Positions 25,328 to 35,106 of a DNA stretch of 64,000 bases are shown in pieces. Position 1 is the stretch's first letter. Every line of letters begins with the position of its first letter. Source of the stretch: Fastidiosipila sp963510375 (GTDB lineage Bacteria > Bacillota > Clostridia > Saccharofermentanales > Fastidiosipilaceae); the NCBI GenBank assembly GCA_963510375.1, contig CAUPES010000004.1, positions 43,975-107,974 of the forward strand, in the 5' to 3' direction. The notes beneath the pieces were generated by a model. The model was given only the letters and a program-made list of their open reading frames with translations. It was not told the DNA's origin and ran no database searches. A program made the translations under genes and the position numbers.

Positions 25328-26479
25328 TTACATCAATGATTTGTATAATTCTAGAATTTCATCTAATTTTGCTTCTCTTGGGTTTCCTGGTGTACAAACA
25401 TCTGCCAAAGCATCTTTTGCAATCTCTGGCAAGTCTTCTTCTTTTACGCCTAGATCTGACAATTTTTCTGTCATTTCTACATCTTTGGCAATTTGTAGAA
25501 CTGCATCACAAGCTGCATCTCTTGCTTCTTCAATTGACATAGATTCTGTGTTTTCTACACCTAATACTTTTGCAATGTCTCTGTATTTTTCACCAGTAAA
25601 GTCTTTGTTATAACGCATTACTGTTGGAAGTAAGATTGCATTTGCTTGACCGTGAGCAATTCCATACCATGCACTTAGTGGGTGACTCATACCGTGAACT
25701 AGACCTAATCCTACGTTTGAATATCCCATAGCTGCTATATATTGACCTGTTGCCATATTTTCTCTAGCTTTAGGATCACCTTTTACAGCCGCTCTAATGT
25801 TTGCACCAATCATTTCAATTGCCTTGATGTGAACCATGTCACTCATTTCCCATGCACCTGGTGTGATGTAACCTTCGATAGCGTGTGTCAAAGCATCCAT
25901 ACCTGTCGCAGCAGCTAACTTAGCTGGCATTGACATCATCATATTGCTATCTACAAATGCGATATCAGGTATATCATTAGGGTCAACACAAACGAATTTA
26001 CGTTTATTAGCTGTATCAGTAATAACGTAGTTAATTGTAACCTCTGCACCTGTACCTGCTGTTGTAGGAACTGCAAAAGTCATCATAGCCTTGTGTTTAG
26101 TATCAGCAACACCTTCTAGACTGACAACGTCTGCAAATTCAGGGTTTTCAATAATTATACCAACTGCTTTAGCTGTATCCATTGAAGAACCACCACCAAT
26201 AGCGATTATGCAATCTGCATTTGATTTTTTAACAAATTCTACACCTGCTTTAACATTGTCAACTGATGGGTTCGGATTAACTTCGTCGAAAATTTCATAG
26301 TCAATATTTTCTCTATCTAAAATAGCTGTAACATTATCTACTACACCAGCTTTTAACAAACCTTTGTCAGTGATAACAACTGCCTTCTTCAATCCACGAC
26401 CCTTAAACTCTACTGGAATATTCTCAATTGCTCCTGCACCAAAGTAAGAGCGTTCATTCAAAATCATTCTATATGCCAT
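25328..26479 (-). CDS. fucO: Lactaldehyde reductase (iron-containing alcohol dehydrogenase)
   Basis: This 383-residue family III (Fe) alcohol dehydrogenase closely follows E. coli FucO along its length: MILNE start, GGGSSMDTAKA (NAD loop), PTTAGTGAEVTINYVITD, KFVCVDPNDIP, and the metal ligands in DALTHAIEGYI, GLVHGMSHPLSAWY and HGQANAILLPTVM. It reduces L-lactaldehyde to propane-1,2-diol in anaerobic fucose/rhamnose catabolism and could also act on other small aldehydes. GGGAGG precedes the ATG. No fucose kinase or aldolase is in this window. Confidence 0.88.
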   Translation of the reverse strand: MAYRMILNERSYFGAGAIENIPVEFKGRGLKKAVVITDKGLLKAGVVDNVTAILDRENIDYEIFDEVNPNPSVDNVKAGVEFVKKSNADCIIAIGGGSSMDTAKAVGIIIENPEFADVVSLEGVADTKHKAMMTFAVPTTAGTGAEVTINYVITDTANKRKFVCVDPNDIPDIAFVDSNMMMSMPAKLAAATGMDALTHAIEGYITPGAWEMSDMVHIKAIEMIGANIRAAVKGDPKARENMATGQYIAAMGYSNVGLGLVHGMSHPLSAWYGIAHGQANAILLPTVMRYNKDFTGEKYRDIAKVLGVENTESMSIEEARDAACDAVLQIAKDVEMTEKLSDLGVKEEDLPEIAKDALADVCTPGNPREAKLDEILELYKSLM

Positions 26480-26635
26480 AACAACCTCCCTCTAGCGTTC
26501 TTGCCCAAAAGCAACAGCGACTATTTATCTATTAGCATTTTGTTCACACTTAATAATAACACCTTATGAATAAAATTTATTACTTATTTTGTAAACAAGC
26601 CAGGATTTAACGCTTTTCTAGTCCAAGCGTAAAAT

Positions 26636-27988
26636 CTATTTACTCTTAAGATCAATCACAAAAACCATGCCACTAGAACTTGCTTTAAAATCATAACTGA
26701 AACCATAAAGTTCTAAAATATTTTTGACCACATAAAGACCCAAGCCATTTCCTTCTTGTGGTAAATTTTTGTCTTTAATTTCACTTCTATAGAAAATCTC
26801 GAAAACCTTTTTCAATTCACTTTCATTTAGCACTTTTCCAGTATTTTCCACATAAAGCTTTTGCTGATCTGTATAAATATGAATACTACCTGATTCTTCA
26901 GTGTATTTAACAGCATTACTAATTAGATTAGAAAAAACTTTTTTGAGTGCAGCTTTAGCTATGTATATTTTCTCCCCATCTAATTCCACACAAAGATTAA
27001 TAAATTTAGCTTTTATCAGAACCTTATATTCTGCTATAACCTCATTCAATACTTCTTCCAGGTCTAAGGTCTCACTTGGACTGTTGATCTCTTGTAACTT
27101 AGAAACATTAAGTATCTCTCTCATGAGCTCAGTCATTCTATCTACTTCATTAATGCTTTCTGCCAGATATTTGTCTCTATCTGCATACTTACCAATATTA
27201 AGTTGCATGTTCTCAAGCATTATTCTGAGACTCGCTAATGGAGTTTTTAGTTCATGTGACGTACTTCGCAAAAAATCCACTTTCTGCTTCTCTATATTGA
27301 GCATGTATTCATTCTTCTCTTGGAGTTCAGAGATAATTTGTAGCAATTGATCATAGACACTATTTACTTGGGACTTAAACTCACCGATTTCATCTTCAGA
27401 ATCGACTTCAAAGAAGGCGTCCTCTTCTAATTGCTTCATACGTCTAGTGACTGATTTTATATCTAGAAGTGGTTTTGTGATTTTTCGTGCATAAATATAT
27501 GAAAGTATAGCTGCAGAAATTAAACATACAACCAAGGAATACGGCAAAATATCTAAGGTTAATTCTTTGGCCTCGTGAAAAAGTTCTTGTGAGGATATAA
27601 GTTGGATAGTTAAATCTAAACCTTCTGCACTTTCTATCTTCCTATCTTCGATGAAAAGTGAATTTTTGTCACTTCCAGGCATCCTACCAATATCATCATC
27701 AATAGGCACTTCTAATTTGCCAGAATTAGGCTTCTTAGGATCTTTTATACTAACGGTAATATCATTACTACGATTAAAAAGATTAATTGATTTTTCTATC
27801 TCGGATTTACTTAACCCGTATAGGTTCTTTGCCAAAAGATCAGCTTGCACACTAAGATCATTTTTTCTATTTTCTAAATATAAGGCTGGAAAAACTAGAT
27901 ATATCGTTAGATGAGCTATTAGTACAATTGCTACTAAGATACTCAAAGTGTAGATAAAAGTTTTTGGAAGAATTTTTAGTTTACGCAT
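26636..27988 (-). CDS. Two-component sensor histidine kinase
   Basis: This 450-residue membrane kinase has TM1 at about 11-33, an extracellular loop to about 148 and TM2 (about 149-167). A HAMP domain runs to about 225, followed by HisKA with the phospho-acceptor in RSTSHELKTPLAS (about 242), the N box NLISNAVKYTEESG (about 340) and the G box GNGLGLYVVKNI (about 417). The extracellular loop of over 100 residues suggests external sensing. It follows its response regulator by 15 bases, the last gene of the five-gene transporter operon. A 12-base hairpin without a T-run (about 26600-26635) lies beyond. Confidence 0.9.
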   Translation of the reverse strand: MRKLKILPKTFIYTLSILVAIVLIAHLTIYLVFPALYLENRKNDLSVQADLLAKNLYGLSKSEIEKSINLFNRSNDITVSIKDPKKPNSGKLEVPIDDDIGRMPGSDKNSLFIEDRKIESAEGLDLTIQLISSQELFHEAKELTLDILPYSLVVCLISAAILSYIYARKITKPLLDIKSVTRRMKQLEEDAFFEVDSEDEIGEFKSQVNSVYDQLLQIISELQEKNEYMLNIEKQKVDFLRSTSHELKTPLASLRIMLENMQLNIGKYADRDKYLAESINEVDRMTELMREILNVSKLQEINSPSETLDLEEVLNEVIAEYKVLIKAKFINLCVELDGEKIYIAKAALKKVFSNLISNAVKYTEESGSIHIYTDQQKLYVENTGKVLNESELKKVFEIFYRSEIKDKNLPQEGNGLGLYVVKNILELYGFSYDFKASSSGMVFVIDLKSK

Positions 27989-28003
27989 CTTAACCTCAGC
28001 TAA

Positions 28004-28660
28004 TTACTTTCGTTGCAACACATAACCTACATTTTTTATAGTTTTAATGCAATCTAAATTTAGTTTTTTGCGTAATTCTTTTATATAGGCATCGACAATT
28101 CTATCTATAGGAGCATCATCTACATCTTCCCAAATATGATCCAATATCTGTCCTCGGCTCAAAACTTGATTCTCATTTTTGCAAAGCAAGCGTAAAACTT
28201 CAAACTCTTTGGTTGTTAATTTTACTACTTGACCCTTATATGTTGCCTCGTAGGCTGAGAAATTCACTCTAACATCTTCATAAATCCATAGATCAGTATC
28301 TGTATAGTAACGCTTCTTTACAGCTTCTACTCTCTTGCCTAGGACTGCTAGCGAAAATGGTTTGGTTAAATAACCATCAACCAGGAGGTCAAAACTTTTA
28401 ATCATGGTTTCATCATCTCCAAGAGCAGTCAACATTAAGACTGGTATATCACTACTTTCTCTAACTATTTTTAGAACTTCTAAACCATTTTTTATAGGGA
28501 GCATAACGTCAAGGAGCAACAAGTCTATCTTGTTGTCTTGAAACTTCTCGATTGCCATTTGACCATCAGAAGCTTTGATGCAAATATACCCTAGACTTTC
28601 TAAATATTCACAAATTCCGTCCAGAATAATTTTCTCATCTTCAACGACTAAGATATTCAT
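28004..28660 (-). CDS. OmpR-family response regulator
   Basis: This 218-residue DNA-binding regulator has an N-terminal receiver with acidic pocket EDE (7-9), phosphorylated D51 in LLLLDVMLP, T/A switch MLTALGD and K in LTKPFS. Its C-terminal winged helix (about 125-218) ends in YIKELRKKL...IKNVGYVLQ, the OmpR/PhoB type. It lies between the transporter and the kinase of the same operon and so probably controls it. Confidence 0.92.
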   Translation of the reverse strand: MNILVVEDEKIILDGICEYLESLGYICIKASDGQMAIEKFQDNKIDLLLLDVMLPIKNGLEVLKIVRESSDIPVLMLTALGDDETMIKSFDLLVDGYLTKPFSLAVLGKRVEAVKKRYYTDTDLWIYEDVRVNFSAYEATYKGQVVKLTTKEFEVLRLLCKNENQVLSRGQILDHIWEDVDDAPIDRIVDAYIKELRKKLNLDCIKTIKNVGYVLQRK

Positions 28661-28719
28661 TGTTGCTCACTTTCGTTAAATATTTATTTTTCACTTAGAA
28701 CTTAAACAATAAGTATACA

Positions 28720-30096
28720 CTACTTGATATCAGTCAATAGTTCAATTGCTCTACTCTTCATTATTTTATAACTTGCAAACAAGACTGCCAATACCAAGAC
28801 TACAACACCTATAAGAACTACATAAATCATGTGGCTCGGATCTACTGCAACATTAAGCTCACTTATTGTTTTGTTGAACCCTTCAGCTTCAGCACCTCCA
28901 CCTAAATTAGATTGAGCTGCTGCTTGACCTAGTTTCTTGGCGATTGATTTTGTTGCGTGGCGAATTGCACCATTGGCGAATCCATTGACTGTATATTTAG
29001 ACAAGAAGTATGCTCCTGTGAAACTGAATACACTAATAATTAGCACCTCTGAAATAAATTGTCCAATAATTTGCAACTTACTTCTTCCTATACTCAATAG
29101 AACTGCAACTTCTTTCTTACGAGCATTCAGCCACAAGAATAAGATCAAGGTTATAACTAAACCTGAGAAAATCAAGGATCCTACAAACATAGTTCTAGCA
29201 AAGCCATAAATACCATTGATTGACTCTTGCAATACTGGGAAGTTACTTTCACTCTTAAATAAGGTATAGCTATCCCAATTAATATCTTGCTTCTTAGCTT
29301 CTGACATTACCTTATCTAAGTTTTCTCCACCCTTTAAGAAGAATGTAGCATCCATGTAATTAGCTGATTCCGCGTCTGTATTATACAGAGTGTTACTGGT
29401 TTTTAAATCTGAAATAACAATATTGTCATTCAACTCTAAAGCGTAAGTTACTTGTCCCTGATTATCTCCACCAAAAACACCAATTATAGTTACTTCTGTA
29501 GTTTCTGAAGATTGGTTAACATTGTCAGCATCGTAAGGGTTACCTTTAAGCTTAATTTTGTCACCTAATTTAAGATTATTTTTCTTCATTAAGCTTTCAT
29601 GTAGTAGAACAACGTTCTTGTCTTCTGGTGTTATATGGCGACCTTCCTTAAGTTGTAATGCTCCAGAATTAAATTTGTCTTCTACTGAAGAGTCATTAAC
29701 ACCTGTAACCATTACTGATTGGCCAAAGTATTTTCTCTTGTGCTCATCAAGATTTTCTAAAGTCTGTTCAGTTTCAACTCTTTCTAGATCTACCAAGTCG
29801 GCTACTGCACTCATACGGCGTAGGTGTTTCTCAACCCCAGGCAGGTTAGCGATTTTATCAATATCACCCGACTTTAAGTTTCCGGCACCTCTTGGTGTAC
29901 CTTGATTTGTTCTTCTATTAATCTGCATGCTAAAACTATTACTAATATTTTTAAAAGTCTCTTTTGCAGCTTCATCAGTAGCTGATTTTATGGATAAACC
30001 TGTCAAGCATAAAGTTGCCATCAACATAATTATCAAGAACAATACTAATGTTTTTACTTTTTTTCTTATTACATACGCAAATGCATTCTTAAACAT
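28720..30096 (-). CDS. FtsX-family ABC transporter permease
   Basis: This 458-residue protein has one N-terminal TM (about 12-34), a large external domain of about 250 residues, then three TM helices (about 300-325, 345-365, 420-440). That is the MacB/FtsX topology, with a FtsX domain in the C-terminal third (KKEVAVLLSIGRSKLQIIGQF). Such permeases serve antimicrobial-peptide resistance, lipoprotein release or peptidase control. It is similar in form to the permease at 30856-32217, with the ATPase gene between them. Confidence 0.85.
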   Translation of the reverse strand: MFKNAFAYVIRKKVKTLVLFLIIMLMATLCLTGLSIKSATDEAAKETFKNISNSFSMQINRRTNQGTPRGAGNLKSGDIDKIANLPGVEKHLRRMSAVADLVDLERVETEQTLENLDEHKRKYFGQSVMVTGVNDSSVEDKFNSGALQLKEGRHITPEDKNVVLLHESLMKKNNLKLGDKIKLKGNPYDADNVNQSSETTEVTIIGVFGGDNQGQVTYALELNDNIVISDLKTSNTLYNTDAESANYMDATFFLKGGENLDKVMSEAKKQDINWDSYTLFKSESNFPVLQESINGIYGFARTMFVGSLIFSGLVITLILFLWLNARKKEVAVLLSIGRSKLQIIGQFISEVLIISVFSFTGAYFLSKYTVNGFANGAIRHATKSIAKKLGQAAAQSNLGGGAEAEGFNKTISELNVAVDPSHMIYVVLIGVVVLVLAVLFASYKIMKSRAIELLTDIK

Positions 30097-30144
30097 ATTA
30101 AACCTCTTAAACCTCGCAATATCTAATTAAAATTTAGGCAAATA

Positions 30145-30792
30145 TTAATCTTCTAATTCTCTAACAAATTTAAGTTTCTTAGATTTCAATTGCAAAACTG
30201 CATCTGCCATTTCTGTCAAGCTGAAACTGTGCGTTACCACGATTACACATTTATTCATTTCTAATGCGTATTTCTTAAGCAAGGCAATTATCTCGTTCGC
30301 AGTATCTTCGTCCAAGTTACCAGTAGGCTCATCGGCTAAAATAATAGGTGCTTCAGATACCAAAGCTCTAGCAATTGCGACCCTTTGCTGTTGTCCACCT
30401 GATAGTTTCAAGACATTTCTATTAATTTCTTCTTCACTCAAACCTAAATCCAATAGAATTTGAGGATTAGCATCTTTATTCACTAAGCGAATATTTTCTA
30501 GTGGGGTCAAATAATCTATTAAGTTGTAACTTTGGAAAACTAAGGCTATATTAGATTTTCTATGGTTTGTATAACCTGCCTCAGCAATATCCTTTCCCTG
30601 CACTTTAATATAACCTTGATCAGGACTATCCAAACCTGCTAACAATGAAAGCAAGGTTGATTTACCCGCACCTGATTTACCAATAATTGCATAAAATTTA
30701 CCTGGCAAAAATTCAGCATCGATATCATTAAGAACTAAATTTTTTGTACCATTATATGCGTAACTTACGTTTTCTATATTTAAAATTCCCAT
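30145..30792 (-). CDS. ABC transporter ATP-binding protein (MacB/LolD type)
   Basis: This 215-residue ATPase has Walker A GKSGAGKST (about 37-45), Q-loop FQSYNLIDYLTPLEN, signature LSGGQQQRVAIARALV and Walker B IILADEPTGNLDEDT. The last form is typical of MacB/LolD/FtsE ATPases working with FtsX-type permeases. It powers one or both of the permeases around it. GAGGTGAA precedes the ATG. Confidence 0.92.
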   Translation of the reverse strand: MGILNIENVSYAYNGTKNLVLNDIDAEFLPGKFYAIIGKSGAGKSTLLSLLAGLDSPDQGYIKVQGKDIAEAGYTNHRKSNIALVFQSYNLIDYLTPLENIRLVNKDANPQILLDLGLSEEEINRNVLKLSGGQQQRVAIARALVSEAPIILADEPTGNLDEDTANEIIALLKKYALEMNKCVIVVTHSFSLTEMADAVLQLKSKKLKFVRELED

Positions 30793-30855
30793 TTCTTCAC
30801 CTCTTATATTCTTATACTTTTATATTCTTATCTATAAACTTTTATATTTTATCTT

Positions 30856-32217
30856 TTAAATGATTTCATCTAACAATTCTCTTGGTTTCTTCTTTAATAT
30901 GAAGAATGAACTTAATAACACTGCAATTACAACTATCAAACTCAAAATTCCATAAGTTACTAATGCATTCAGCCATATATTATTTCCTAAGCCTGCGTTC
31001 ATAATAGTTTCACTAGCAGAAACCTCATCAGCGATAAACATCTTCCACATCCATTGAGTTGTAAAGGCTGAAAGAACTGTACTTATGATTATTGTTGGTA
31101 TGGATAAAACAAATAATTCCATTAAGAATTGAGCAATAATCTCGCCTTTACCCTTGCCTACACTTAATAAAATAGCTACTTCATGAATTCGCTCACGCAA
31201 CCATAACAACAGGAGTAAGCTTAGCACTAGGATACCACCAAAGAAAATTGCTAAAGTCATAATCAAAACAATTTGCTCAACTACAGCTATAGAATCTAAT
31301 ACTTCTGATATGCTGTTAATGTCTTTAGCTAGCTTAATATTTTTATTATCTTTCAAAGCTGCTTGAACTTTCGCATATAAACTATCTAATTCTGCCGCAT
31401 CTTTAGCAAAAATTCTTACGCTACTTGCTCGCTCCCCTTCAGATGAATTGCTATTTAATTTTTGAGCTGATTTAAAATCAGTGAACACGTGGTTTTGACT
31501 AATATCAGCAGATGTACCTGTGAAATTTTCTAACGTTTCCCCCGTAAAAATCCCTACAATTTCATATTCAATCTGCTCAGCAGCCTTTGCATTTTGCTTC
31601 TGAGACTCTTTATTGTTATACAATTCTACCCCGTCGTCTTTATTTCTTTCAGGGTACATCTGCTCCTGGTTAAACTCTGCCTTGCTTAACTTAACTTTAT
31701 CTCCTAATTTAAGGTTATTAAGCTTCGCAAATTCCTCATGTACGAGAATTTTGTTTTGGTCAGTTTCATTAATGTGTCTACCTTGTACCAGTTTGAAACT
31801 TTCAGCAATGAAACTTCTATGGTCGTCTGTCTTTTGTACTGCTGATACTTTTAGCACATTAGATTTGCCACTATTTTTATCGCCATCTAGAATTACACCA
31901 TTTTCTGTCGAGACAACTTGCATGCCTTTCAAGCTAGCAAAACCTTCAAGTTGTAAATTAGTTTTTGAAATTTTGTTTTTGATTTCTTCTGTTTGCAAAA
32001 ACTTAAGATCTTCAAGTGTCATGCTTCCATTTGTACTCTCCAAGCTAAATGAAGAATTCGTATTATATTGCAAACTGTGTTTAAGTGATTTCACCGAGTT
32101 GTGAATAGAAACACTAGAAAACAAAGTTATTGTTATCAATGTCATCAGCAAAAACATAATGATGCTTCGACTAGTTTTTCTTGATAAATATTTTAAAGCT
32201 CTATTATTTATTGACAT
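30856..32217 (-). CDS. FtsX-family ABC transporter permease
   Basis: This 453-residue MacB/FtsX-like permease has a TM at about 15-38, a long extracellular domain (about 40-300) and three C-terminal TM helices with FtsX signature EVAILLSVGKGKGEIIAQF. It pairs with the next ATPase and the second permease, so the complex may contain two different permease subunits. It is the first gene of the operon permease-ATPase-permease-regulator-kinase. AAGGAGAGAG precedes the ATG. Confidence 0.85.
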   Translation of the reverse strand: MSINNRALKYLSRKTSRSIIMFLLMTLITITLFSSVSIHNSVKSLKHSLQYNTNSSFSLESTNGSMTLEDLKFLQTEEIKNKISKTNLQLEGFASLKGMQVVSTENGVILDGDKNSGKSNVLKVSAVQKTDDHRSFIAESFKLVQGRHINETDQNKILVHEEFAKLNNLKLGDKVKLSKAEFNQEQMYPERNKDDGVELYNNKESQKQNAKAAEQIEYEIVGIFTGETLENFTGTSADISQNHVFTDFKSAQKLNSNSSEGERASSVRIFAKDAAELDSLYAKVQAALKDNKNIKLAKDINSISEVLDSIAVVEQIVLIMTLAIFFGGILVLSLLLLLWLRERIHEVAILLSVGKGKGEIIAQFLMELFVLSIPTIIISTVLSAFTTQWMWKMFIADEVSASETIMNAGLGNNIWLNALVTYGILSLIVVIAVLLSSFFILKKKPRELLDEII

Positions 32218-32304
32218 ATTTGCTCTCTCCTTCTTGAGTGATAAAAATATATCAAGTCAATATGAGATGTATATGAAATGAAAACTCACATTGAAATTTT
32301 TTCA

Positions 32305-32344
32305 CAAAAAAAGGCTCAGCAGTACATGTACTGTTGAGTCTTTT
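32305..32344. terminator. Terminator after thyA
   Basis: A long interrupted palindrome (GGCTCAGCAGTACATGTACTGTTGAGTC, one mismatch and one G-U) is flanked by runs of As and Ts. It lies downstream of thyA and upstream of the transporter operon. Confidence 0.75.
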
Positions 32345-32389
32345 AGCGTCTCTATCTGTAATTTATAAAGTTTACACTATCTGAATATT

Positions 32390-33232
32390 CTACTCTGCCA
32401 CTGGAATCCTACGTACTCTTTCACCATGTTTATAATCTTCTAAAACGAAGTCATCTACAGTGAAATCGTAAAAATCTTTAACCTCTGGGTTAATCCACAA
32501 CTTAGGTGCTGGATATTGCTCTCTTTGAATGACTTCCTCGACAATCTCGAAATGCCTATCATAAATATGCGCATCTGAAATAACATGTACCAACTCTCCT
32601 GCCTCAAGACCACTTACCTGAGCAAACATATGCAACAAGGTTGCGTATTGCACAACATTCCAACCATTAGCAACCAGCATATCTTGAGATCTTTGTTGCA
32701 GAATACCGTTAAGCTTATTTCCAAAAACATTAAACATCATACCATAGGCACATGGGTATAAAGCCATCTCATTGAGGTCATCAAAATTATACATTGAAGT
32801 CAGAATTCTTCTACTATTAGGATCATTTTTTAGTTGGTACAAAACCCTATCCACTTGATCAAATTCACCTTCTGGATATTTATGGACTCGACCTAATTGG
32901 TAACCATAAGCTTTACCAATGGTTCCGTCTGCTTGCTCCCATTGATTCCAAATTTTACTATTTAATTCAGCTACCACATTAGATTTTTTCTGCCAAATCC
33001 ATAAGATTTCATCAATAGCAGCCTTATAGTTAATTGGTCTAATAGTTTGGATTGGGAATTCTTCTTGTAAGTTATACCTATTAACTACAGAGCAAATTTT
33101 CTTGGTATAAGCTGGTGAACCATCATCTGCCCAGTGTGCTCTAGTTTCACCTGTTTTTTGCTCATAGCCTTCATCGAGAATTCGCCTACAATCTCTAACA
33201 AATATTTCATCTGCCCTACTCATCTCGTACAC
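32390..33232 (-). CDS. thyA: Thymidylate synthase
   Basis: This enzyme makes dTMP from dUMP with methylene-THF. The 280-residue protein has the nucleophile C161 in ALYPCAYGMMF and the dUMP-phosphate loop LQQRSQDMLVANGWNVVQYA. It differs from the classical PPCH...FQF pattern (His replaced by Ala), as in divergent Bacillota ThyA. The C-terminus ends RRIPVAE, close to the usual ...AV. No folA is adjacent; the GGCT-like gene is 27 bases upstream and may share the transcript. Confidence 0.88.
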   Translation of the reverse strand: MYEMSRADEIFVRDCRRILDEGYEQKTGETRAHWADDGSPAYTKKICSVVNRYNLQEEFPIQTIRPINYKAAIDEILWIWQKKSNVVAELNSKIWNQWEQADGTIGKAYGYQLGRVHKYPEGEFDQVDRVLYQLKNDPNSRRILTSMYNFDDLNEMALYPCAYGMMFNVFGNKLNGILQQRSQDMLVANGWNVVQYATLLHMFAQVSGLEAGELVHVISDAHIYDRHFEIVEEVIQREQYPAPKLWINPEVKDFYDFTVDDFVLEDYKHGERVRRIPVAE

Positions 33233-33259
33233 CTCAAAAAAATAATTAGTACATCTATA

Positions 33260-33757
33260 CTACCCTAAGTTAGCTAAAGCTTCATCCAAGATTTTCTTAT
33301 CAAAACCGAAATTATCATAGCCGGCTTTACATACTTCTATGTATTCATCTGTAGGCCTAGCCGGGACTCTGTCCTCTTGCATAACATAAGTATATGCAGT
33401 TATAGCATCTCCTTGTTTGAAAACTTTGGTAAATTCAGGGAAAACCTCATCAAGATTCACCTTATAAGCTGTTTTATAATAAAGCTCAGGATAATCTTCA
33501 TATTCATCTAAAGCAAGTTCGTCTTCAGCACTGATTAACCACACCGCTAAAGGCAAGCTTCCTCCCGCTCTCATTGGCAACTGCTTAATTGTAAGATACG
33601 CTCTCCCTACCGAACCTCTATATTCTAGACAGTGGTCTGTGAGCGTTGCTGTGCCTAGCAATTTTGCATCTTTACAGCGTTCCTGCATTTTTTCAATATG
33701 CAGATTACTACCATAAGCTATATAAAATTTTTTACCTTTAAATTCATCGACTAACAT
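33260..33757 (-). CDS. Gamma-glutamylcyclotransferase-like protein
   Basis: This 165-residue protein has the family's opening FYIAYGSNLHIEKM (YGSN is the substrate phosphate/amide loop), then VWLISAEDELALDEYEDYP carrying the catalytic Glu region. Related enzymes cleave gamma-glutamyl amines or peptides to 5-oxoproline, or act as AIG2-like acyltransferases. It is cytoplasmic. AGGAGA precedes the ATG. It lies between a disrupted inositol-phosphatase gene and thyA. Confidence 0.8.
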   Translation of the reverse strand: MLVDEFKGKKFYIAYGSNLHIEKMQERCKDAKLLGTATLTDHCLEYRGSVGRAYLTIKQLPMRAGGSLPLAVWLISAEDELALDEYEDYPELYYKTAYKVNLDEVFPEFTKVFKQGDAITAYTYVMQEDRVPARPTDEYIEVCKAGYDNFGFDKKILDEALANLG

Positions 33758-33807
33758 TTTGTCTCCTAGGTATTAGGTATATGTTCTGCACATTTTTGAC
33801 AGAAAAC

Positions 33808-34577
33808 TTACTTGAACGAGCTAATTTTAACTTTCTCAAATAACTCTTTGTGAGCAATTGGATTACCTGCAACTATACTACTTTCTCCTAAAGGTCTGAT
33901 TTTATTGCCCTTAATATCTGTTACAACTGCTCCAGCCTCTTCACAGATTAAATAACCTGCTCCATAATCCCAGGCTTGCATTGTTAACTCTACAAAGGCA
34001 GAGAATCTACCACAGGCTACATAACAAAAATCTAAAGCAGCAGCACCCATTCTTCTAACATCGCAATGTTCCAAAATTGCTTCAATCATATTTAGGGTTC
34101 CTGTTCTTAGATCTTCATTATAAGGTGATGTACCTACTGCACAAAGACTACCATCCAAAGGTCTTTCTGGTGCATAAATTCTCTCGCCATTCAGATAAGC
34201 ACCCTTACCTTTCTCAGCTGTAAACAATTCATCAGTGAAGAAGTTATAGACAACTCCTTGAACAGTTTCTTGGTTTTCAACTACTGCAACACTTATTGCT
34301 GAATTAGGAACTCCATACATGAAATTGCTGGTTCCATCTATTGGGTCAACTATAAAAGCTGGCTTATCTGTCAGTTGTTTAGCTATAGGTTCTTCTTCGC
34401 CAATGAAATTATATTCTGGCCAACGCTTAGCAAATACTTCTGACTAGCGAGGTCATATTTTGTTACAAAATTAACATGACCTGATTTCTCGTGGACATCA
34501 GAGCTCTTTAGAACTGCTGATTTTAAAAACTCGCCATCTTTTTTTACTATTTCTATTAATTCATTTATGTCTAACAT
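33808..34577 (-). pseudogene. Inositol-monophosphatase family gene with one frameshift
   Basis: Two frames make one IMPase-type protein of about 256 residues. Residues 1-46 (MLDINELIEIVKK to VTKYDLASQ) come from the frame starting at 34577. After a one-base slip at about 34434-34446 the text continues VFAKRWPEYNFIGEEE, DPIDGTSNF (metal-binding DPIDGT) and WDYGAGYLICEEAG (the family's WDxxxG). All catalytic motifs are intact, so the gene is otherwise healthy. Such enzymes dephosphorylate inositol-P, NADP or PAP. The slip may be a natural lesion or a sequence error. Confidence 0.8.
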
Positions 34578-34713
34578 TTTGTCTTTTCCTTTTTCCTTTT
34601 TTGTTTTTTCTTTTTTGTTGTCTTTCTAGTTATAGTATAGTATCAAATTTTTACTTTGGTCGTTTACGTTCTTCAGTCTCGAAATGCTTATTAGAATCCC
34701 ATTTCCCAGTTTG

Positions 34714-34915
34714 TTATGTTTTCCCAATAAACTCGTATGCTATGACTGAATTTCCTCGCTTATTAAATTTTATTTTCTTTATTTTTAAGCTCTCAAAATA
34801 ACCAAAGAGATTCATTAACGTATAACTGTTGCTGCTTTTTTCTATATACCTGATCTGAGCAACCTTATCTACTAAATTCTCTATAACGTCAGCAAATTTT
34901 TTTATGTACTACTGT
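34714..34915 (-). pseudogene. Start-less protein-like frame, unrecognised
   Basis: A stop-to-stop frame of 66 codons has protein-like composition, with FADVIENLVDKVAQIRYIEK and then NLFGYFESLKIKKIKF and a terminal IAYEFIGKT. It has no ATG, GTG or TTG near its left end, so it looks like the C-terminal remnant of a gene. I do not recognise the family. It fills the middle of the 529-base gap after the inositol-phosphatase gene; the rest of the gap shows nothing else except the terminator at 35018. Confidence 0.35.
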
Positions 34916-35017
34916 CTAACTTCACATTGATACTATATTTTAATCATGTGATATTTTGCTATTTCTTTTAAAATCAAAGAGAGAGTTCCTGTATTCCTAA
35001 ACATATATTATTGGTAA

Positions 35018-35046
35018 AAAAAGAGAGGGAATAAATTCCCTCTCTT
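35018..35046 (-). terminator. Terminator of two-gene secreted-protein unit
   Basis: A perfect palindrome AAGAGAGGGAAT/ATTCCCTCTCTT (35021-35046) is followed on the minus strand by a run of Ts, about 60 bases beyond the stop at 35107. Confidence 0.75.
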
Positions 35047-35106
35047 AAACTCTCCCTCTTTTGAGGTTTGAAACCTATGAGAAATAACACACCTCTCAAA
35101 CGATTA

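Noticed and set aside
26600..26640. Terminator after the histidine kinase
   Set aside because: A 12-base stem with one mismatch is present but no T-run follows, so I did not call it a terminator.
34601..34801. 66-codon plus-strand frame with Cys/Phe-rich text
   Set aside because: No ribosome binding site, composition like reversed low-complexity T-rich DNA, and it overlaps the minus-strand remnant at 34714-34915.
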